Shown here: one piece after another, positions 51,803-61,388 of the stretch
How the letters are laid out: each line of letters begins with the position of its first letter
Position numbering within the stretch: position 1 is the stretch's first letter
Source: Leeuwenhoekiella aestuarii
GTDB taxonomy: Bacteria; Bacteroidota; Bacteroidia; Flavobacteriales; Flavobacteriaceae
Direction of reading: 5' to 3'
DNA length: 64,000 nucleotides
Assembly: GCF_004104055.1 (NCBI RefSeq)
Contig: NZ_QOVJ01000003.1
Coordinates: 372,001-436,000 of the forward strand
Program-made: the position numbers and the translations under genes
The notes under the pieces: model-generated
The model's database searches: none
What the model was told of the DNA's origin: nothing
What the model saw: only the letters and a program-made list of their open reading frames with translations

Positions 51803-52132
51803 TTATTCTATAAATGTGAACCATTTCTGAAAGTATTTTCCCAGAAGTGGTACTGGTATGATGTTTCCTTGAATGGCATTGACAAAGCCGTAGCCCCAGA
51901 GGATAAAAATAAAGATGTAAAAACCAAAAGATGCAGGCCAGCTGTTTAAGTAAGAGACCAAAAAGCCTAATGCAAAAAAGGTTAGAAATATCCCAAAGGC
52001 TTGTCTGATGTGAAATCGGGCAAACGGATTTTTAGGTTCCATATTCATAAATATAGCTATGATAGAACCTATCATAGTGAGGTAAGCTACAACTGCAGCT
52101 GTTTTTCCTGTTTTAATATCTTCGTGTATCAT
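51803..52132 (-). CDS. DUF4870 (Tic20-like) membrane protein
   Basis: 109 aa with three to four hydrophobic segments (~12-30, ~45-65, ~68-95). TAAVVAYLTMIGSIIAIFMN and PFARFHIRQAFGIFLTFFAL are the family core. Labelled 'import component' in databases from distant similarity to chloroplast Tic20; function in bacteria is unknown. 2 bp from the dihydroorotase-like gene and 1 bp from the esterase gene. Confidence 0.85.
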   Translation of the reverse strand: MIHEDIKTGKTAAVVAYLTMIGSIIAIFMNMEPKNPFARFHIRQAFGIFLTFFALGFLVSYLNSWPASFGFYIFIFILWGYGFVNAIQGNIIPVPLLGKYFQKWFTFIE

Positions 52133-52134
52133 TA

Positions 52135-53388
52135 TTATGAGGTTATAAACTGCTTGTTAGCGATGATTCCATAAACTTTTCCTTTTAGTTTTGCACCTAA
52201 GAAAGCTGCATTTTTAGATTTAGAAAGAATCATTTCTTTAGTGAATATGCTGGTTCCTTTTGTAGTAAATAAGCTTAGGTTTGCAGGTTGACCAACTTCA
52301 ATTTTAGAGGTAGTTTGAGTAAAACGCTTGCGCCCTGCAGTTAATAGTTGCACAGCTTTTTTCTCTGAAACCAATGTTAATAATGCTCCTAAAGTTGCTT
52401 CTTGAGCAATTGTACCGAATTTCGCGTGATCGAACTCTAGCTTTTTCTGTTCAATGTCTAGAGGATTGTGATCGCTAGTGACCATATCAATTGTACCGTC
52501 TTTAATTCCGGCAACAAGAGCTTTCCTATCCACTTCATTGCGCAGTGGCGGTGTAACTTTAAAGCGAGTGTCAAAGTCTTCTAAAGCGGCGTCTGTAAAA
52601 AAGAGATTTGTGATGGCAACGCTACACGTGACATCTAAACCTTTTGCTTTAGCATCTTTGATCAATGAAACACTTTGAGCAGTTGAAATTGTCGGGATGT
52701 GTAATTTACCACCTGTATATTCTAAAATATAAAGATCGCGGGCAATTTGTAAATGCTCAGCAAGCGCCGGCATTCCTTTTAAACCAAGTTTGATCGCAGT
52801 TTCTCCTTCGTTTGCCATTCCTTTTATGATTAAATCATCTTCCTGTGGAAAAGACAAAACCAGACCATTAAAGCCTTGTGTGTATTGCAAAGCAATTTTA
52901 AGCAAATTAGGATTTTTAATGGCGTGCTGATAATCTCCAAAAGCGACCGCACCCGCTTGCTGCATATCGTACAATTCTGCAAGATCTACTCCTTCAGCTT
53001 TTTGTGTTAATGCGCCAATTGGATAAAGTTGCACGGCATTATTTGCGGCTTTATTTTCTAGAAATGCAATTGACGAACTCGTATCTGGCACTGGATAAGA
53101 ATTCGGATTCAAAGCAATTCCTGTAAATCCGCTTTTTGCAGCAACGAGCAGTCCATTTTTTATAGTTTCTCGTTCTTCATACCCCGGTTCTCCTATGCTT
53201 ACACTGCTATCAAACCAACCTGGTGAAACTGAGAGATTTTCAAAGTTTATGAGATCTTCATTTTTTTTTGCTTCCAGCGTTGAAGCAATCTCGGTAATTA
53301 TACCTTTTTCAATACGGATATCTACTTGCTTACCGTGGTGCGGATTAGATTCATCCAGTAGCGTTGCCTGAGTGATGCGTGCGTTCAT
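52135..53388 (-). CDS. Dihydroorotase-like protein lacking metal-binding histidines (PyrC' type)
   Basis: 417 aa amidohydrolase-fold protein of the class I dihydroorotase group. The frame is intact, but catalytic residues are lost: the usual D-x-H-V-H reads PGWFDSSVSIGEPGYE (His to Ser at 62 and 64), the ligand in the 'HCED' position is PQEDD (~181-185), and the 'PHH' position is SVAITNLFF (~256-264). The last Asp, TSDHNP (306), the substrate loop TPPLRNEVDRKAL and the EATLGALLTLV are kept. It probably binds no zinc and is not an active dihydroorotase; in other bacteria such inactive homologues act as scaffold for aspartate carbamoyltransferase. No pyrB is adjacent. Start overlaps the BatA-like stop (ATGA). 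Confidence 0.85.
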   Translation of the reverse strand: MNARITQATLLDESNPHHGKQVDIRIEKGIITEIASTLEAKKNEDLINFENLSVSPGWFDSSVSIGEPGYEERETIKNGLLVAAKSGFTGIALNPNSYPVPDTSSSIAFLENKAANNAVQLYPIGALTQKAEGVDLAELYDMQQAGAVAFGDYQHAIKNPNLLKIALQYTQGFNGLVLSFPQEDDLIIKGMANEGETAIKLGLKGMPALAEHLQIARDLYILEYTGGKLHIPTISTAQSVSLIKDAKAKGLDVTCSVAITNLFFTDAALEDFDTRFKVTPPLRNEVDRKALVAGIKDGTIDMVTSDHNPLDIEQKKLEFDHAKFGTIAQEATLGALLTLVSEKKAVQLLTAGRKRFTQTTSKIEVGQPANLSLFTTKGTSIFTKEMILSKSKNAAFLGAKLKGKVYGIIANKQFITS

Positions 53389-55304
53389 TTAAACTTTTTT
53401 AGGATAAGCATTTCTAATGCAAATGCGAGCAGTGCAAAAATAACAAACCATTTGTAAAGAAAATTGAGATTTGTCTCTTGTTCTAATGTATTCAATAAGT
53501 CAGGTATATTTGAGTTTTGAGATACACCTTTAATAGGTTCAAGGATAACTTCTTGCAATTTGCTTTCGTTTCGATTATAATTATAAGCAACAGTAGCCAG
53601 TGTGTCATTTTTATATTTTAGTGCATACAAACCGGCTCTTTCAATACCTTCTTCTGCTGAAATACTAATTTTATTTCCTTGTTTTTTCTGAAGCGGAATG
53701 AATTGCTGGTTGTCTTTTTCAAGAACTACAACCGCATCTTCAGGAATGGCAGTGTTGATATCAAAATTATTCTGTGTACCTAAGGTATAATAAGTTTGTG
53801 GAAGCGAAAGTGCTGCTCTCGCAATTTTATCGAAGGTTGGTACAATGAGTTGCCCGTTAATAAAATTGCTATTGGTTATGTTAAGTCCGCCTGTGAAAAT
53901 ATAAAGATTATTATTTTCTGCTAGAAATGGTGCGCCATTCTCTAAGCTTAGAATTGAATTGGTTGTTTCTAAAGGAAAATATGTCTGTATGACGTGAGAT
54001 TGTAAGTTAGAAGACCTTGCGTTGAAAACATTTTCATACAACGGGTGATCATAATTGATATCTGTAATGCGTTGTGGGAGGTCACTTTTTTCAGAGAATG
54101 CAGTGAAGCCGAATGTATTCAGAAGATTCGTGTAAGTACTTGAAGGTACATCTATAGCAGGAATCAATATTAATGATCCGCCTTGTTGTGCGTGAGTTTT
54201 GAGAAGATTAGCCAGCGCCTCCGGTACTTTTTGTGTTTCGTTTAAAATAATTAGGTTTTGTTCCGACAACATACCATAGTCCAACTGATTTTCAGAAACA
54301 GAGGTGAACTGGTACTCTTCTGATTTGTACAACCTCTTTAAAAAATCGTCGTCAGCATTTGAAATTGCTAAAACCTTCAGTGGATTTGTTTTATTTATAC
54401 TGAAATAAAAATCATTATCAAAACGTAAATCAGGGTCTACGATACTCAAATTTCCGGCTATTGCCTGATCAGCATCCAACTGAAAATTCACTGAGGCAGT
54501 ATCCCGTTCTTTAAATTGAACCGAAGCCTTAGCAATTAGTTTTTCCTTATCAAATAATGAAACCGGAAGTTCTGCCTGAGTAGGGAAGGAGCTGCGCAGG
54601 AGTACTTTTAGATTATAACGCTCCCCGGTTCGCTCTAATCTTAAGCTGTCTAAAGCATAGTTTTCTAATGTAGTTGATTGTAAGACAACTCTGTGTTGAG
54701 AAACTTGATTGGTATCTAAAGCTTGTCGCAAACCAGCATCTTGAAAATCTGAAATGAGGATCAGCTGTTTAGCTGTTGTTTGATCGTTAGAAAAGTAAGT
54801 GTTTAACCGTAATAATAAACTTTTGGCATTTGTGGTTTTTGCTGTAAAATCGAGATCTAATAAAAGATTGCGGTCTGTTGCAGGATCAAAATCTTTTATA
54901 ACATTATCCCAGGTTGCCAAAGTCAGCCGTTCATCCTGAGGCAGGTTTGTTAATAGATCTTGTTTGGCTTCGGTTAACAGATTTCCTTTTTTACCCGTTG
55001 CCTGCATACTAAACGAATTATCAATAAAAATAACCGTTTCACGAGGTTTTACTGCTCTTCGCGAGGCAGGGAAAAAAGGTTGAGCAAAAGCCAATATCAA
55101 AAAGCCTAAAGCTAAAATACGTGTACATAGAACGAGCCACTTTTTTAATGAGCTGCTTTTGCGCGTGTTTTGAATGATTTTTTCTAGAAAAGCAACGTTA
55201 GAAAAAGGTGTCTTTTTAAAGCGTCTTAACTGAAATAAATGAATGAGAATGGGGATAAGCAGTAGAAAAAGCGCGTAAAGAATTTCTGGATTTTTAAACT
55301 GCAT
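53385..55304 (-). CDS. BatA-domain membrane protein (aerotolerance-type)
   Basis: 639 aa from ATG 55304 (MQFKNPEILYALFLLLIPIL); an ATG 12 bases upstream adds four residues. TM1 (~6-24) with the BatA signature LIPILIHLFQLRRFKK, TM2 (~56-76, LVLCTRILALGFLILAFAQP), a von Willebrand A domain (~92-200) with the MIDAS-like VIFIDNSFSMQATG (DxSxS), a glutamine-amidotransferase-like/beta region, and a C-terminal TM (~617-636). The family sits in the inner membrane with its VWA domain on the outside. Function unclear. First gene of a four-gene operon. Confidence 0.87.
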   Translation of the reverse strand: MQFKNPEILYALFLLLIPILIHLFQLRRFKKTPFSNVAFLEKIIQNTRKSSSLKKWLVLCTRILALGFLILAFAQPFFPASRRAVKPRETVIFIDNSFSMQATGKKGNLLTEAKQDLLTNLPQDERLTLATWDNVIKDFDPATDRNLLLDLDFTAKTTNAKSLLLRLNTYFSNDQTTAKQLILISDFQDAGLRQALDTNQVSQHRVVLQSTTLENYALDSLRLERTGERYNLKVLLRSSFPTQAELPVSLFDKEKLIAKASVQFKERDTASVNFQLDADQAIAGNLSIVDPDLRFDNDFYFSINKTNPLKVLAISNADDDFLKRLYKSEEYQFTSVSENQLDYGMLSEQNLIILNETQKVPEALANLLKTHAQQGGSLILIPAIDVPSSTYTNLLNTFGFTAFSEKSDLPQRITDINYDHPLYENVFNARSSNLQSHVIQTYFPLETTNSILSLENGAPFLAENNNLYIFTGGLNITNSNFINGQLIVPTFDKIARAALSLPQTYYTLGTQNNFDINTAIPEDAVVVLEKDNQQFIPLQKKQGNKISISAEEGIERAGLYALKYKNDTLATVAYNYNRNESKLQEVILEPIKGVSQNSNIPDLLNTLEQETNLNFLYKWFVIFALLAFALEMLILKKFK

Positions 55305-55378
55305 AAGTAAGCACATTTCGGCTGAACGAAAATACTGGTTTTGATTTTTTAAAGCTTGTGTTTTCCTGCTTTATTTTG

Positions 55379-56626
55379 TTATTCTGTTAAATCTGAATTC
55401 TCTTTCTCTGGACCGCTAATCAATGTTGGGATGTTCTCTTTTCGAGCCGAAAATCTAAAGGTGCTTCCTTCACCCAAGGTAGAAGTAACACTGATTTTTC
55501 CGCCCAGATTAGCAACCAGCTTTTTAACAGTAGAAAGACCTATACCGTTACCGCGGTTTCCATTTTTATCTTTTGAAGCTACAATAGAAAACAGATTAAA
55601 AATCTCTTCTATTTTCTCTTCAGGAATCCCGATACCGTTATCCATGACTTTAAAATGATAAAAACTCTCATCCTCTTTAAAATCAACAGTAATTACCGGT
55701 TCTTCTTTATCATTGTATTTGATGCTGTTACCTAATAAATTAATGAAAATTTGATGTAGCGCAGCACGATTACAATTTATGATGCGATTTGCTTCCGGTA
55801 GGATGATCACAGTCTTATAATCGTGATTGAGCATATCTTCAATTTGCTCTAATAAATCGTGAATATCAAATGACTCCCGCTGATCTATTGTTAGATTATC
55901 GCTCTCGTAGTGCTGTAAAATTCCATTTATATATTCGCTTAGCGAAAACGAAGAGCTTTTAAGGTAATTGAGATAATCTAATCCCTTCTCGTCTAACAGC
56001 TCTTTGTATTTTGTCTTCAACAAATCTGTAGTAGTAATGATATTTGCCAAAGGCATTTTCATATCGTGAGAAACCACACCGGCAAATTCTTTTAGAAGAC
56101 TATTTTTCTTAAGTAGATTTTTTTGAAGATTTTTGTTTTCAATGTTTTGACGACGCAGTTCAAACAGGCTCACAACCTGACTCGCAAGAGCAATCATAGT
56201 GTTGATTTGCTCTTCATTGAGTTCGCGAGGTTCGTGATCAAAAACACATAACGTTCCTAACGCATGACCGCCTCTATCTACGAGCGGTACGCCAGCGTAA
56301 AAAATAGCTTTCATATCACCAGTGACTAAAGGATTATCTTTAAACCGATCGTCTAGTCGAGCATCTGGTATTATAAAAATAGGATCTTTAGTTTGTATGG
56401 CGTGTGTGCAAAAAGAGATCTCACGAGGCGATTCATTAAAAGGAACCCCATAGTGAGACTTTAAAAAGTTGCGGTTATAATCAAGCATTGTTATCAATGC
56501 AATGGGTGTGCCGCAGATGTATGAAGCTATCTGCGTGATATTATCATAACTCTTTTCAGGCAAGGTGCCTACCAGTTTGTATGAGTTAACCGCCTTTTGT
56601 CTTTTTTGTTCGTCTATTTGCAACAT
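55379..56626 (-). CDS. GAF-domain sensor histidine kinase
   Basis: 415 aa from ATG 56626 (a TTG at 56653 is the longer option). Soluble: GAF domain (~20-155, PIALITMLDY ... IFYAGVPLVDRGG, LGTLCVFDHEPREL), coiled linker, HisKA with phospho-acceptor His187 in GVVSHDMKMPLANI, and HATPase with DNGIGIPEEKIEEIF and GNGIGLSTVKKLV. No membrane segment and no adjacent regulator. Tandem duplicate of the kinase at 56667: GAF, H-box and the sequence DxRFKDNPLxT are shared. Ligand unknown. Confidence 0.92.
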   Translation of the reverse strand: MLQIDEQKRQKAVNSYKLVGTLPEKSYDNITQIASYICGTPIALITMLDYNRNFLKSHYGVPFNESPREISFCTHAIQTKDPIFIIPDARLDDRFKDNPLVTGDMKAIFYAGVPLVDRGGHALGTLCVFDHEPRELNEEQINTMIALASQVVSLFELRRQNIENKNLQKNLLKKNSLLKEFAGVVSHDMKMPLANIITTTDLLKTKYKELLDEKGLDYLNYLKSSSFSLSEYINGILQHYESDNLTIDQRESFDIHDLLEQIEDMLNHDYKTVIILPEANRIINCNRAALHQIFINLLGNSIKYNDKEEPVITVDFKEDESFYHFKVMDNGIGIPEEKIEEIFNLFSIVASKDKNGNRGNGIGLSTVKKLVANLGGKISVTSTLGEGSTFRFSARKENIPTLISGPEKENSDLTE

Positions 56627-56666
56627 CACATTAAATGTATGTAAATATAGCAAACAAATATTCAGA

Positions 56667-57878
56667 TTATGCGCTTACTTTTTTTATTGTAAAGTCAAAA
56701 GCAGCACCTTCATTTTCTTCACTACTAACACTGATAATCCCGCCTAAAGAATGAACCAAATTACGTACGGTAGAGAGGCCTATACCATTGCCTTTTTTAC
56801 CTTTATTATCTGTTTCTGAAGCTGTGCTAAAGAGGTCAAAAATACTTTCTATTTTATCTTTCTGAATACCTTTACCGTTATCAGAAACCTGAATGTAATA
56901 ATATGCATGATCTTCAACACAGTTTATATCTATGATGCCGGTTTCTTTATCGTTATACTTGAGGCTATTTGTGATCAGGTTCAATAAAATCTGATTTAAA
57001 GCAGATTTATTGGTTTGTAAATTGATTCCGTTTTCAGGGAGGTTGATGATATAATCTTCGTTGATGTTCAATAAATCTATAATGTCTTCCAAGAGATTGT
57101 TTAAATCAAATACCTCAAGATTTTGCACAGGGAGTTCTTCGCTTTCATAGTATGAAAGTAAATTGTCTATATAATCGCTAAGCGAAAATGAAGATTGTTT
57201 TAGATAAGAGAGGTAGTTGTTACCCTGCTCGTCAAAACTTGGGGCGTATTTTGCTTTTAAAATATCTGTAGTGAGAATCATATTTGCGAGCGGCATTTTC
57301 ATATCGTGAGATATCGTGCCCGCAAATTTTCTCAATTGTTCATTTTTCTTCTGAAGTAAGCTTTCTACTTCTCGCAATTGAAGATTGCTTTTTCGCAATT
57401 CAAAAAGACTTTCAACTTGAGAAGCCAGATCTTTTAAAGAGTCTATCTGTGATTTTGAGAGGGATTTAGGCTTGTGATCTATGATACACAATGTTCCTAT
57501 GGCATTTCCCTTTTTAGTAAGTAAAGGAACTCCCGCATAAAATATTACCGGATAATCTGAAGTCAGCAACGGGTTATCTTTAAACCGCTCATCTAATCTA
57601 GAATCTGGAATTATTGTTATGTCCTTTGGCTGAAGAATCGCGTGTGCACAAAATGAAATATCACGCTCTGTATCGCAAATATCCCAGCCTGTTTTAGACT
57701 TGAACCATTGCTTATCTGAATCTATTAATGAGATCAAAGCGATTGGAACATCACAAATAGCCGAAGCGAGTCTGGTAATGACATCAAAGTTAGGGTCTGC
57801 TTCTGTGTGCATCAGCTTCAATTGCTGAAGTTCTAGCAGACGATCTTGTTCATTTGTGGGTTTGGCTGGTAATTGCAT
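56667..57878 (-). CDS. GAF-domain sensor histidine kinase (tandem paralogue)
   Basis: 403 aa. Same plan as the following gene: GAF (~30-160: PIALISLIDSDKQWFKSKTG, ISFCAHAI, RLDERFKDNPLLTSDYPVIF), HisKA with His191 in GTISHDMKMPLANMIL, HATPase with ITNSLKYNDKET, DNGKGIQKDKIESIF and GNGIGLSTVRNLV. Cytoplasmic. The two genes are ~40 bp apart on the same strand and clearly arose by duplication. No response regulator lies next to them. The 145-bp gap ahead of it holds no recognised -7 box. Confidence 0.92.
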   Translation of the reverse strand: MQLPAKPTNEQDRLLELQQLKLMHTEADPNFDVITRLASAICDVPIALISLIDSDKQWFKSKTGWDICDTERDISFCAHAILQPKDITIIPDSRLDERFKDNPLLTSDYPVIFYAGVPLLTKKGNAIGTLCIIDHKPKSLSKSQIDSLKDLASQVESLFELRKSNLQLREVESLLQKKNEQLRKFAGTISHDMKMPLANMILTTDILKAKYAPSFDEQGNNYLSYLKQSSFSLSDYIDNLLSYYESEELPVQNLEVFDLNNLLEDIIDLLNINEDYIINLPENGINLQTNKSALNQILLNLITNSLKYNDKETGIIDINCVEDHAYYYIQVSDNGKGIQKDKIESIFDLFSTASETDNKGKKGNGIGLSTVRNLVHSLGGIISVSSEENEGAAFDFTIKKVSA

Positions 57879-58023
57879 GTTTAATTTTAGGGCCTTGATT
57901 TATTAGCGTGCTTGGGGGATAGGTACATTTAATAACTTTTTCTAAGTAAAAGTTGTTGTCTTTGTTGAGAATATTTGTCGAGAATAAATGTACTAAATAA
58001 CATTATGAACACTACTTAGTGAT

Positions 58024-58815
58024 TTAAAATAAATCTTTCTCAAAAGCACTCAAGCCAAAGAGCGCAAAATCATATTTTACAGGATCTTTTAAGTCTAGTT
58101 TTCTCAGCTGTGTGTCTAATTCAGCGAGGGCTACAGCATCATTTTGTTTTCGTTTTAAAAGTCCCAGATCCCGAGCAACTCTTCCTGAATGTACATCTAA
58201 TGGGCAAGATAACGCAGCAGCCGGAATTTGATTCCAAATTCCAAAATCTACTCCTGCGTTATTGGGTCTAACCATCCACCTTAAAAACATGTTGATACGT
58301 TTTGCCGCAGATTTTTTTGAAGGGTCACTTACGTGCTTCTGAGTGCGTTGTAAATGCTCTATTTCAAAAAATATCTTTTTAAATTCAGATATAGCTGGTT
58401 GTAAAGAGTTTTTTGATCTGTATTTTGAAAAAACCGCTTCTAGTCCCCCGTGGTTCAAATAAAGATTTTTCAAACTTTTTATAAAAGTTATGAGATCAAT
58501 ACCGTTAAAAGTTCGGTGGACAAAATTTTGTAAATGATCTAGCTCTGCTTCAGAATGATTGATTACAAAATCATATGGATTGCCCTCAAGGAGATTTACA
58601 AGTTTATTGCCATTCGTAATGATACTTTTACGATTTCCCCAAGCGATTGTAGCAACCAGAAAACCTATAATTTCAATATCTTCTTTTTGAGTAAACTGAT
58701 GCGGAATCTGAATAGGATCTGTAACTATAAATTTTGGACTTTCATATAATGCCGCTTTTTCATTCAGAAATTCTTTGAGTTGAGTTTTGTTAAGCTTAAG
58801 CGATGATTTTGCCAT
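58024..58815 (-). CDS. TIGR02757 (DUF2400) family protein
   Basis: 263 aa, soluble, mostly helical. Family markers: [18 protein letters not shown]-type [79 protein letters not shown]02757 proteins are common in Bacteroidota and have a helix-hairpin-helix / glycosylase-like look, but no activity is established. Its 5' end overlaps the LolD-like gene by 20 bp, so the two share a transcript. Confidence 0.88.
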   Translation of the reverse strand: MAKSSLKLNKTQLKEFLNEKAALYESPKFIVTDPIQIPHQFTQKEDIEIIGFLVATIAWGNRKSIITNGNKLVNLLEGNPYDFVINHSEAELDHLQNFVHRTFNGIDLITFIKSLKNLYLNHGGLEAVFSKYRSKNSLQPAISEFKKIFFEIEHLQRTQKHVSDPSKKSAAKRINMFLRWMVRPNNAGVDFGIWNQIPAAALSCPLDVHSGRVARDLGLLKRKQNDAVALAELDTQLRKLDLKDPVKYDFALFGLSAFEKDLF

Positions 58816-59458
58816 CTACCATAGTTAGTTTGCGATCTGCCATTGCAGCAAGATCTTCATTATGCGTTACAATTACAAAAGTCTGATTGTAGGTGTCGCG
58901 TAGTTTAAAAAAGAGTTTGTGTAAATTTTCAGCAGATTCACTATCTAAATTGCCAGAAGGTTCATCGGCTAAAATCAATGCCGGTTCATTGATTAAGGAT
59001 CGCGCTACAGCAACGCGTTGCTGTTCTCCACCAGATAATTCACCCGGTTTATGGTTAATGCGATGGTCAAGCCCCAAAAAGCCTAATAATTCTTTAGCCT
59101 TAGCTTCTGCTTCTGCTTTACTTTTTTTAGCAATAAATGCTGGGATGCATACGTTTTCCAGTGCTGTAAACTCGGGTAGAAGTTGATGAAATTGAAAAAT
59201 AAAACCAATATTAAGGTTTCTAAATTTACTGAGTTCTTTCTCGGTCAATTTGGTAATTAGCGTATCGTTTATGCTTAGGTTGGTGTTGGGTTTTTTGTCT
59301 GCAAGATCCAAAGTGCCTAAGATTTGTAAGAGCGTAGTTTTACCGGCACCACTAGCGCCTACAACAGATATCACTTCGCCATTTTTAATTTCTAAATCAA
59401 CTCCTTTTAGCACTTCAACAGAACCGTAGGATTTATGAATATTTTCAGCTTTAATCAT
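58796..59458 (-). CDS. LolD-like ABC transporter ATPase
   Basis: 220 aa. Walker [15 protein letters not shown]-loop [17 protein letters not shown], signature [16 protein letters not shown], Walker [13 protein letters not shown] and switch [10 protein letters not shown]. The '[16 protein letters not shown]' stretch is diagnostic of the LolD/MacB subgroup, which drives FtsX-type permeases for lipoprotein release or peptide export. The gene lacks an adjacent permease; the MacB-like permease at 45508 is a candidate partner, which is speculation. Upstream, 59459-59765 (307 bp) is AT-rich: it carries a weak inverted pair tacaaa/tttgta (59572-59594) and nothing else I can name. Confidence 0.93.
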   Translation of the reverse strand: MIKAENIHKSYGSVEVLKGVDLEIKNGEVISVVGASGAGKTTLLQILGTLDLADKKPNTNLSINDTLITKLTEKELSKFRNLNIGFIFQFHQLLPEFTALENVCIPAFIAKKSKAEAEAKAKELLGFLGLDHRINHKPGELSGGEQQRVAVARSLINEPALILADEPSGNLDSESAENLHKLFFKLRDTYNQTFVIVTHNEDLAAMADRKLTMVDGKIIA

Positions 59459-59768
59459 TGTATTTTTAAAATCAGCTTAAGTTGATATTTGACTTAAATT
59501 ATATTTAAAATAGTCGTTAGGTATGACTAGCTAATGCATATAATTATCGGCTTTTTCACCGTAAGATAAACTACAAATTACCGACTAGTTTGTAACATTT
59601 CTAGCTTAATAAAGATCGGCTTTAATAATGCTTTTCAAAGATAAGACAGCGCGAAAGATTAGAGGGTATGCAGAAGAGTTTTATCATTTTGTTTAACGAT
59701 TTAATGAAATGTATTAACAAAAGGTTAAACTAACTTTTAAACTAGTATCAGGTTATATATTTGTTATG

Positions 59769-60320
59769 ATGAGTGAGAAATTAGAAAAAGCTACATTTGC
59801 TAATGGTTGTTTTTGGTGCACCGAAGCAGTTTTTCAGCGTTTTAAGGGTATTTATAATGTGAAAAGCGGTTATACCGGTGGATTCATAAAAAATCCACCA
59901 TACCGCGAAGTATGCCAGGGTAGGACCGGCCACGCTGAAGGAATACAATTTGATTACGATCCAAGTATTATATCTTATCAAGAGTTACTTCAGGTATTTT
60001 TTACCACACACGATCCTACTACATTAAACCGTCAAGGTAATGATGTGGGTACACAATACAGAAGCGCGATCTTTTACCATACCGAAGAACAAAAGCAAAA
60101 AGCTGAGAATTTTATTAAATATCTGGATTCTGAACAGGTTTTTGATTCTAAAATTGTTACAGAGGTGACCAAGGCAGAGGTTTTCTATCCGGCAGAAGAA
60201 GAGCACGATTCTTATTATAATAAAAATAAGATGCAGGGTTATTGCCAGTTTATTATAAACCCCAAAGTCAATAAAATAAAACAACTTTATCAAGATAAAC
60301 TTCAGGAGGTTTATTTATAA
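59769..60320 (+). CDS. msrA: Peptide-methionine (S)-S-oxide reductase
   Basis: 183 aa from the second ATG (59769; the first, 59766, adds one Met). Reduces oxidised methionine residues. The catalytic GCFWC motif is in ATFANGCFWCTEAVFQRF, followed by GYTGG, VCQGRTGHAEGIQFDYDP, LQVFFTTHDPTTLNRQGND and VGTQYRSAIF. Full length. A TATATTTG sequence at 59756-59763 resembles a -7 box but would give a nearly leaderless mRNA. folE follows 10 bp later. Confidence 0.97.
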   Translation: MSEKLEKATFANGCFWCTEAVFQRFKGIYNVKSGYTGGFIKNPPYREVCQGRTGHAEGIQFDYDPSIISYQELLQVFFTTHDPTTLNRQGNDVGTQYRSAIFYHTEEQKQKAENFIKYLDSEQVFDSKIVTEVTKAEVFYPAEEEHDSYYNKNKMQGYCQFIINPKVNKIKQLYQDKLQEVYL

Positions 60321-60330
60321 AAAATAATTT

Positions 60331-60930
60331 ATGACTCCATACAAACAATTTGAAGAGTACAATATTGAAGTTCAGGAAGATGTAAAAGATTGCTATAAGT
60401 CTATTATCGGGGGGCTGGGTGAAGATGTAAAGCGAGAAGGTATTGTGAAAACACCAGAGCGTGCTGCTAAGGCGATGATGTACCTTACAAGCGGTTATGA
60501 TGTAGATGCGAGTGAGATATTACGCGGAGCAATGTTTAAAGAGGATTATAATGAGATGGTTATCGTCAAGAATATAGAGTTGTATTCTTTATGTGAACAT
60601 CATTTGTTGCCTTTTTTCGGTAAGGCACATATAGCTTATATTCCTAATGGTCATATTGTGGGACTTAGTAAATTGCCTAGAGTTGTAGATGTTTTTTCCC
60701 GAAGATTACAAGTACAGGAGCGTTTAACGCATGATATTTTAGAATGTATAAATACTACTTTAAAACCTCAGGGCGTAGCAGTTGTTATTGAAGCGTCGCA
60801 TATGTGTATGATGATGCGTGGTGTTCAAAAGCAAAATTCAACAACAACGACATCAGGCTTTAGAGGGCAGTTTGAGCATAATGAAACGCGTAATGAATTT
60901 TTAAAGCTTATAGGTTCAGATTTAAGTTAG
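60331..60930 (+). CDS. folE: GTP cyclohydrolase I
   Basis: 199 aa. Makes dihydroneopterin triphosphate from GTP for folate synthesis. Zn ligands and motifs: [20 protein letters not shown] (Cys-x2-HH), [40 protein letters not shown]. Complete, homodecameric type IA. Likely co-transcribed with msrA. Confidence 0.98.
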   Translation: MTPYKQFEEYNIEVQEDVKDCYKSIIGGLGEDVKREGIVKTPERAAKAMMYLTSGYDVDASEILRGAMFKEDYNEMVIVKNIELYSLCEHHLLPFFGKAHIAYIPNGHIVGLSKLPRVVDVFSRRLQVQERLTHDILECINTTLKPQGVAVVIEASHMCMMMRGVQKQNSTTTTSGFRGQFEHNETRNEFLKLIGSDLS

Positions 60931-61046
60931 TTTGGCAGGTTATTTGCTTACCTTTAAATGTCTTATCCTGCTACAAATTATATAGGATGGATAATTGAAT
61001 ATGAGAATGTTCTCTGTATTTCAATACTGTTTAAAAACAACTTTAA

Positions 61047-61355
61047 ATGAAAACATTAAACTATAATTTATTATTAAAAGGTGTTCTTTTTGATCTTATA
61101 GGTATGCTGACTATGGCTATACCGGTGGTAGGTCCTTTTTTGGATTTAGCTTGGGCACCCTATGCAGCAAAACAAATGGGACAAATGTATCCTGGTAGAA
61201 ATGGTAAGATCGCTTCTATCTTAGTATTTATAGAAGAGATCCTTCCATTTACAGATATAATCCCATCATTTACCTTAATGTGGATTTACACATATTTAAT
61301 AAGCTCGCAACCCGAAAGAAATGAGCGAGTAATTCCTATTCGTATTAATGATTAA
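61047..61355 (+). CDS. Small conserved membrane protein of unknown function
   Basis: 102 aa with two hydrophobic segments (~10-38, ~55-92). The loop DLAWAPYAAKQMGQMYPGRNGK between them and the acidic EEILPFTDIIPSFTLMW are probably functionally constrained, since the Pro/Gly-rich turn and the DIIP motif recur in related small proteins. No family name known to me. Single gene, ending before a terminator. Confidence 0.65.
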   Translation: MKTLNYNLLLKGVLFDLIGMLTMAIPVVGPFLDLAWAPYAAKQMGQMYPGRNGKIASILVFIEEILPFTDIIPSFTLMWIYTYLISSQPERNERVIPIRIND

Positions 61356-61361
61356 TAAAAG

Positions 61362-61388
61362 AAGGATGCTAATTAGCATCCTTTTTTT
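61362..61388 (+). terminator. Terminator after the small membrane protein gene
   Basis: Stem aaggatgct / agcatcctt with loop aatt, then a T-run; convergent with the next gene. Confidence 0.85.

Noticed and set aside
59756-59763. TATATTTG as an msrA promoter
   Set aside because: It matches TAnnTTTG, but transcription would begin at or after the start codon, leaving no leader, and no -33 element is clear.
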